Source of the DNA: Acidobacteriota bacterium
GTDB taxonomy: Bacteria; Acidobacteriota; Holophagae; Acanthopleuribacterales; Acanthopleuribacteraceae
Direction: 5' to 3'
Length of the DNA stretch: 64,000 nt
Assembly: GCA_020439745.1 (NCBI GenBank)
Contig: JAGQSC010000036.1
Span: 124,001 to 188,000 of the forward strand
Shown here piece after piece: positions 60,607 through 64,000 of the stretch (the stretch's first letter is position 1; every line of letters begins with the position of its first letter). Position numbers and translations under genes: made by a program. The notes below the pieces were generated by a model. That model did not search any database, was not told the DNA's origin, and was given only the letters and a program-made list of their open reading frames with translations.

Positions 60607-63600
60607 CTATCCACCAGTTGGGGGATGTGTTGCGACTTTTCGGGCCCATGGACGGAACAGTCCGCCGTCCTGAAATTGAGTCCATGCCCATTTGAGCCAA
60701 ACAATCAGGGACTTTGCCATCCACAGCGACCAGGCCAGCATCGCCAGCTTATAGAACCATATCGAGATGGATATGATCATGGGTTGAGCCAAAACCTGCG
60801 CACATTGTTCGGTATAGAACCGTAAGTTGGAGCCGTCGGAGCCATTTCCAGCGATTTGCATGTTGGGTGACCCCAGCAGACCGCGTCTAACCGCATCCAG
60901 CAACATGAGCAGCGCAACGAAGGTGACCAGCGCCAAGAAGATTTGGCACAGGTTATACAGCGCTGGATGCAAACGAGTGTAGAGTTTTTGTTTGGCACCA
61001 ATAGCAAGTAGCCATGTGAATATGAAAAAGATAGAGATCGGCGATATCTGGGACACGCCTAGACCCAAAAGGAACCACTGGTAGTGTTTCAGGGGTGTAA
61101 AGTCCAGACGTCCCAGGATCCAGGAAAAGAACGCGAGCACCAGCAGAAAGGGCCAGAACAAGACTGCTGGGCCCATATCTGAACCCCAAGCATAGAGCGT
61201 CCAGCGCTGTGGCATTTCAACTTCAATGCGGTTATTGACTGCGCGGTCGCCCAGTACGATTTTGGGTACACGGTAGGCGGTCGTGATGCCTTCAGCCAAT
61301 CGCCAATCCAAATCCACAACGGTTGTGCCGGGGGCGAGCTGTAACGCGAGTTCTTGACCGTTGAGTGTGTATGGTTTGGATTCGCCATTGAGGGTCAGGG
61401 ACGGGGCCTCGGATTCTTCTGGCAGTGCGATGGTCATCCTGTCGCCGCGACTTGTATTGATGGTAAAGCACAGGTTCATCTGCGTGGACCTTCGGCCCGG
61501 TGTGAGATGAAGGCTAGTTTCACTGATCGTGGCCGTATCACCATCGACAGCTTTTGGTCGGGAGATATTCAGGACCACGGATTCGCCAGGCCAGGGCGAC
61601 CATTCTGGCTGCCACTGCCCTGAGGGGTGGATAAAGTGCATGGGTGGTATGCCGTGGGTTTCCACATGCCATATGGCACTGGCATCCAATTGCCACTGTT
61701 CCAGGAATTCGGTGCCGTCACTCTTGAGCTGGATCTCCTGCGCGGGCTCCAGCGCGCTGCGCCAAGTGATTTGGCGATCATTGGGTGACATGTTTACGCG
61801 CACCGCATTATCTTTGACACGGGTGTTTGGGGTGGTGACGGTCTCCCCTGGAAGCAGTGGAATCGACAGTGCCGAACCCTCTTTGCCTTGGGAAAGGCGC
61901 AGGACTGTGGTCTCAATGTTCCAGTCCAACCCCAGCACGAAACGGCGGATTACCAGCCAATGGGAGGGAAACGTCTGCTGGTCGTAGCGTTTGTCCTGTT
62001 CGCGTTCTGATTGCTGCACCGTGCGTGTCAGAAGGATCTGATTAGCTTCTCGATCATCGTGTTCGCTGGACCAGTCGTTGGTGTTGAGATCGAGTTGACG
62101 GGGGGTCAGCCGGAAACTGAGACTGGCTGAGTCTCTTGCTGCAAGGATTCCAGAGACCGTGACGTCGTGTACACCCTCTGTCAGCGGAATCCAAATCCAA
62201 CCTTCCTGCTTGAGAGCGCCTTTGATGTCTTTCCCGTCGATGGAAATAGCCTGAACCAGCCATAGCCCGTCGGGGCCGGGTAAGGGAACAGCCACGTCGC
62301 TGCTGGCATGGTATTCGAGCTGCCAGCTGAATCGCTGTTCCCGTAAGGAAATTTGGGCCCGATTGAGCGATGCGCAACTTGGGAGGCAGGGGTCTGGTTT
62401 TAACAGGTGCGCTTTCAACTGTTCCAGTAGTGCTTCGTCAGGTATTTGTGCCTGAACAGCAGGGGTGATCAGAAATATGAGGCATGGAATTAACATGGCG
62501 GTTGCCTTTTTTGGGATGGGGATTCGCTTAAGTCCCAAGAGAATTGCAATCATCACAAGCACCAACGCACAGCGTAGGAACGCGAGAACGGCATTCCAAA
62601 AAGGAGAAATCAGTACCAGTCGATGCCCTTCGTCGGCGCCTACAGGGCCATTCCATGTCATGTAAATTGAATTCCAGTTCCAATCTGGGATGCCTGGTCC
62701 TGTCTGTACCACGGCATTGGGGTCAATATTCACCTGCTTCATTGGTTCTTGACTGCGATACTCGAAGCGGTCGGCCATCTGTGCGACCTCTTCTTCAACC
62801 ATGGCCATTTTTGATTCTGGGGGTACGCTTGGTGCGTATTGATCGTATCGACCTGTTCCGGAGTCGTAGTAGTTCAGATGGGGATAGATGGCGTTCTTGA
62901 TGTTCCTGACTGAGAAGAAGAAGGCGACAAAGATCAGTAGGCCGAGGCTGGTCCACTTCCAGAGTCCCGTCAGTTTCTTGAGTTTGCCGTCAGGCAACGC
63001 ACGAAACAGTGCTATGGCAACAAGTGTGCTAACCCATAGCCACAGCGGAGCCCCCGACTCATGGTACGTAAGCGCCAATGTCGCGCACATGATAACGCCA
63101 GCGCGCCGCCTGAAAAGATGGCTCGTGGCAAATGAGAGGACCAACACCAAGAAGAGATCGTAAAGCGTCCAGTGGTCTATCCACGAATTGGAGGCGCGGT
63201 CCACGCCAAAGGCATGAACGAGGGTCCATCCGGGTGGCAAATTGAGGGTGGTTGTTAAGTGGGTGGCCCCGGTATTCCAACCCACAGAAGGAAGAGAGGA
63301 CGTACCTTCCTCAACTCGCAAGTCACACACCGCATCCAGCGCACCGTATCTCACTTCAAACCCCGGCATGTTGGATGCGTCCACAGTGATTAGTTGATCG
63401 GTCTGATCCAGTGAGGCACGTCCCAATTGATAGGGTGGGGCCACTTGCATGCGCCATGTCTGCATGAGCTGACCGCTGAGATGATCCTGCACGGTATAGC
63501 CGTGGCCGTCAAAATCCAGCCAAATGGTTCTGTTTACAGAGATCTGGTCAGGTTCCAGTTGCGAGGCACCACGGGCGTGTTCCGTGAAACCCAAAAGCTG

Positions 63601-64000
63601 TCCTGGTTTGGCGAGGATTGTTTGCAGTGATTTCCATGCATCGGGCATGAGTGTTTGAGTGGGGTCGATGACCGGCGCGTCGATGGAAATTTGGCGGATT
63701 TCACTGGCCATTTCAAAAGACCACGTTTCTTCATTGACCCAGAGTTTGGTCGCTTGGGGAACCTCAATGCCCATCAGGTGATCCCGAGCCAAGGCTTTGA
63801 GTGTGACCGTCCATGAGCCTGGACGGACCTGTAAATGAATAAGCCCTTGTTCGTCGAAGAAACTGGGCAAACGGCTATCGATCTCGGCGACTTGAAATGG
63901 ATCGGGAAGTACGGGGCCAAGCACTTCTTCGCGATGTTTGCCAGCAATATCCAACTCAATCTGCGTAATCAACTCAGCGGGTACACGGTCACTGTATTTG
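60607..64000 (-). CDS. Very large membrane protein, N-terminus cut by window edge
   Basis: At least 1131 residues; the frame is open to the window edge (KYSDRVPAELITQIELD), so the TTG at 63972 is unlikely to be the true start. About twelve hydrophobic segments in two groups: roughly residues 275-360 after HAFGVDRASNSWIDHW, one near 470-490, and a cluster over the last 200. Between lie large exported beta-rich domains, one with WQLDASAIWHVET and others with PGRRSTQMNLCF. I recall homologues in several Gram-negative phyla, unnamed. No enzyme motif seen. Confidence 0.76.
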   Translation of the reverse strand, partial: KYSDRVPAELITQIELDIAGKHREEVLGPVLPDPFQVAEIDSRLPSFFDEQGLIHLQVRPGSWTVTLKALARDHLMGIEVPQATKLWVNEETWSFEMASEIRQISIDAPVIDPTQTLMPDAWKSLQTILAKPGQLLGFTEHARGASQLEPDQISVNRTIWLDFDGHGYTVQDHLSGQLMQTWRMQVAPPYQLGRASLDQTDQLITVDASNMPGFEVRYGALDAVCDLRVEEGTSSLPSVGWNTGATHLTTTLNLPPGWTLVHAFGVDRASNSWIDHWTLYDLFLVLVLSFATSHLFRRRAGVIMCATLALTYHESGAPLWLWVSTLVAIALFRALPDGKLKKLTGLWKWTSLGLLIFVAFFFSVRNIKNAIYPHLNYYDSGTGRYDQYAPSVPPESKMAMVEEEVAQMADRFEYRSQEPMKQVNIDPNAVVQTGPGIPDWNWNSIYMTWNGPVGADEGHRLVLISPFWNAVLAFLRCALVLVMIAILLGLKRIPIPKKATAMLIPCLIFLITPAVQAQIPDEALLEQLKAHLLKPDPCLPSCASLNRAQISLREQRFSWQLEYHASSDVAVPLPGPDGLWLVQAISIDGKDIKGALKQEGWIWIPLTEGVHDVTVSGILAARDSASLSFRLTPRQLDLNTNDWSSEHDDREANQILLTRTVQQSEREQDKRYDQQTFPSHWLVIRRFVLGLDWNIETTVLRLSQGKEGSALSIPLLPGETVTTPNTRVKDNAVRVNMSPNDRQITWRSALEPAQEIQLKSDGTEFLEQWQLDASAIWHVETHGIPPMHFIHPSGQWQPEWSPWPGESVVLNISRPKAVDGDTATISETSLHLTPGRRSTQMNLCFTINTSRGDRMTIALPEESEAPSLTLNGESKPYTLNGQELALQLAPGTTVVDLDWRLAEGITTAYRVPKIVLGDRAVNNRIEVEMPQRWTLYAWGSDMGPAVLFWPFLLVLAFFSWILGRLDFTPLKHYQWFLLGLGVSQISPISIFFIFTWLLAIGAKQKLYTRLHPALYNLCQIFLALVTFVALLMLLDAVRRGLLGSPNMQIAGNGSDGSNLRFYTEQCAQVLAQPMIISISIWFYKLAMLAWSLWMAKSLIVWLKWAWTQFQDGGLFRPWARKVATHPPTGG

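Overview
The window is a gene-dense stretch of a Gram-negative bacterial chromosome. GC content looks moderate, roughly 50-55% by eye. Envelope signals (lipobox and signal-peptide proteins), a TIGR02999-like ECF sigma factor overlapping a Ser/Thr kinase-TPR gene, RimK with a retropepsin-like partner, and several large secreted proteins of an unfamiliar type suggest Acidobacteriota, possibly Holophagae-like. That assignment is inference, with no 16S or marker alignment behind it. I saw no rRNA, tRNA, CRISPR array, prophage structural genes or replication origin.

Layout. 0-8 kb: the 5' part of murI, a penicillin-acylase-type hydrolase, then a peroxide-defence unit (Fur/PerR-type regulator with its own promoter-operator, rubrerythrin, Fe-S oxidoreductase, DUF3501 protein) followed by a pseudouridine synthase. 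8-18 kb: SDR, TMTC-like glycosyltransferase, cutA, a secreted protein, and an overlapping peptidase / RimB-like / rimK / unknown operon. 18-25 kb: saccharopine dehydrogenase-like gene, DUF2167 pair, EF-hand protein, and a two-component system. 25-36 kb is an accessory region: small unrecognised genes, two paralogue pairs, hflKC, an NYN-domain nuclease, a REP-associated (RAYT/IS200-like) transposase element with two transposase-less relatives, and two broken genes. Several of its small proteins resemble, from memory, families found in polymorphic-toxin immunity loci. 36-49 kb: kinase/sigma pair, a large secreted repeat-module protein, a TlpA-like protein, two tandem ankyrin-tailed paralogues overlapping a DDAH-like amidinohydrolase, and a peptidase. 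49-64 kb: yoeB-yefM with a well-formed promoter-operator, a fused spermidine-synthase-like membrane protein, another repeat-module protein, two DUF3857 proteins, a NarL-type two-component system, and a very large membrane protein cut by the window end.

The most unusual signals are these. (1) A secreted module of about 205-215 residues occurs five times in three proteins (acylase, propeller-like and unknown C-termini). It is marked by HVT..GGF near its start, a G.W..VFDG.A..N core, and RGT.PG near its end. I do not recognise it as a named domain. (2) The RAYT element at 33.3-34.1 kb shares inverted palindromic ends with two non-autonomous elements of about 430 bp at 26.6 and 36.2 kb. (3) Genes inside that island are decaying: one frameshift and one in-frame stop. 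(4) Two regulatory regions can be read almost base by base: the 21-bp palindrome over the perR-like promoter, and paired TGTACA-type boxes 12 bp apart over the yefM promoter.
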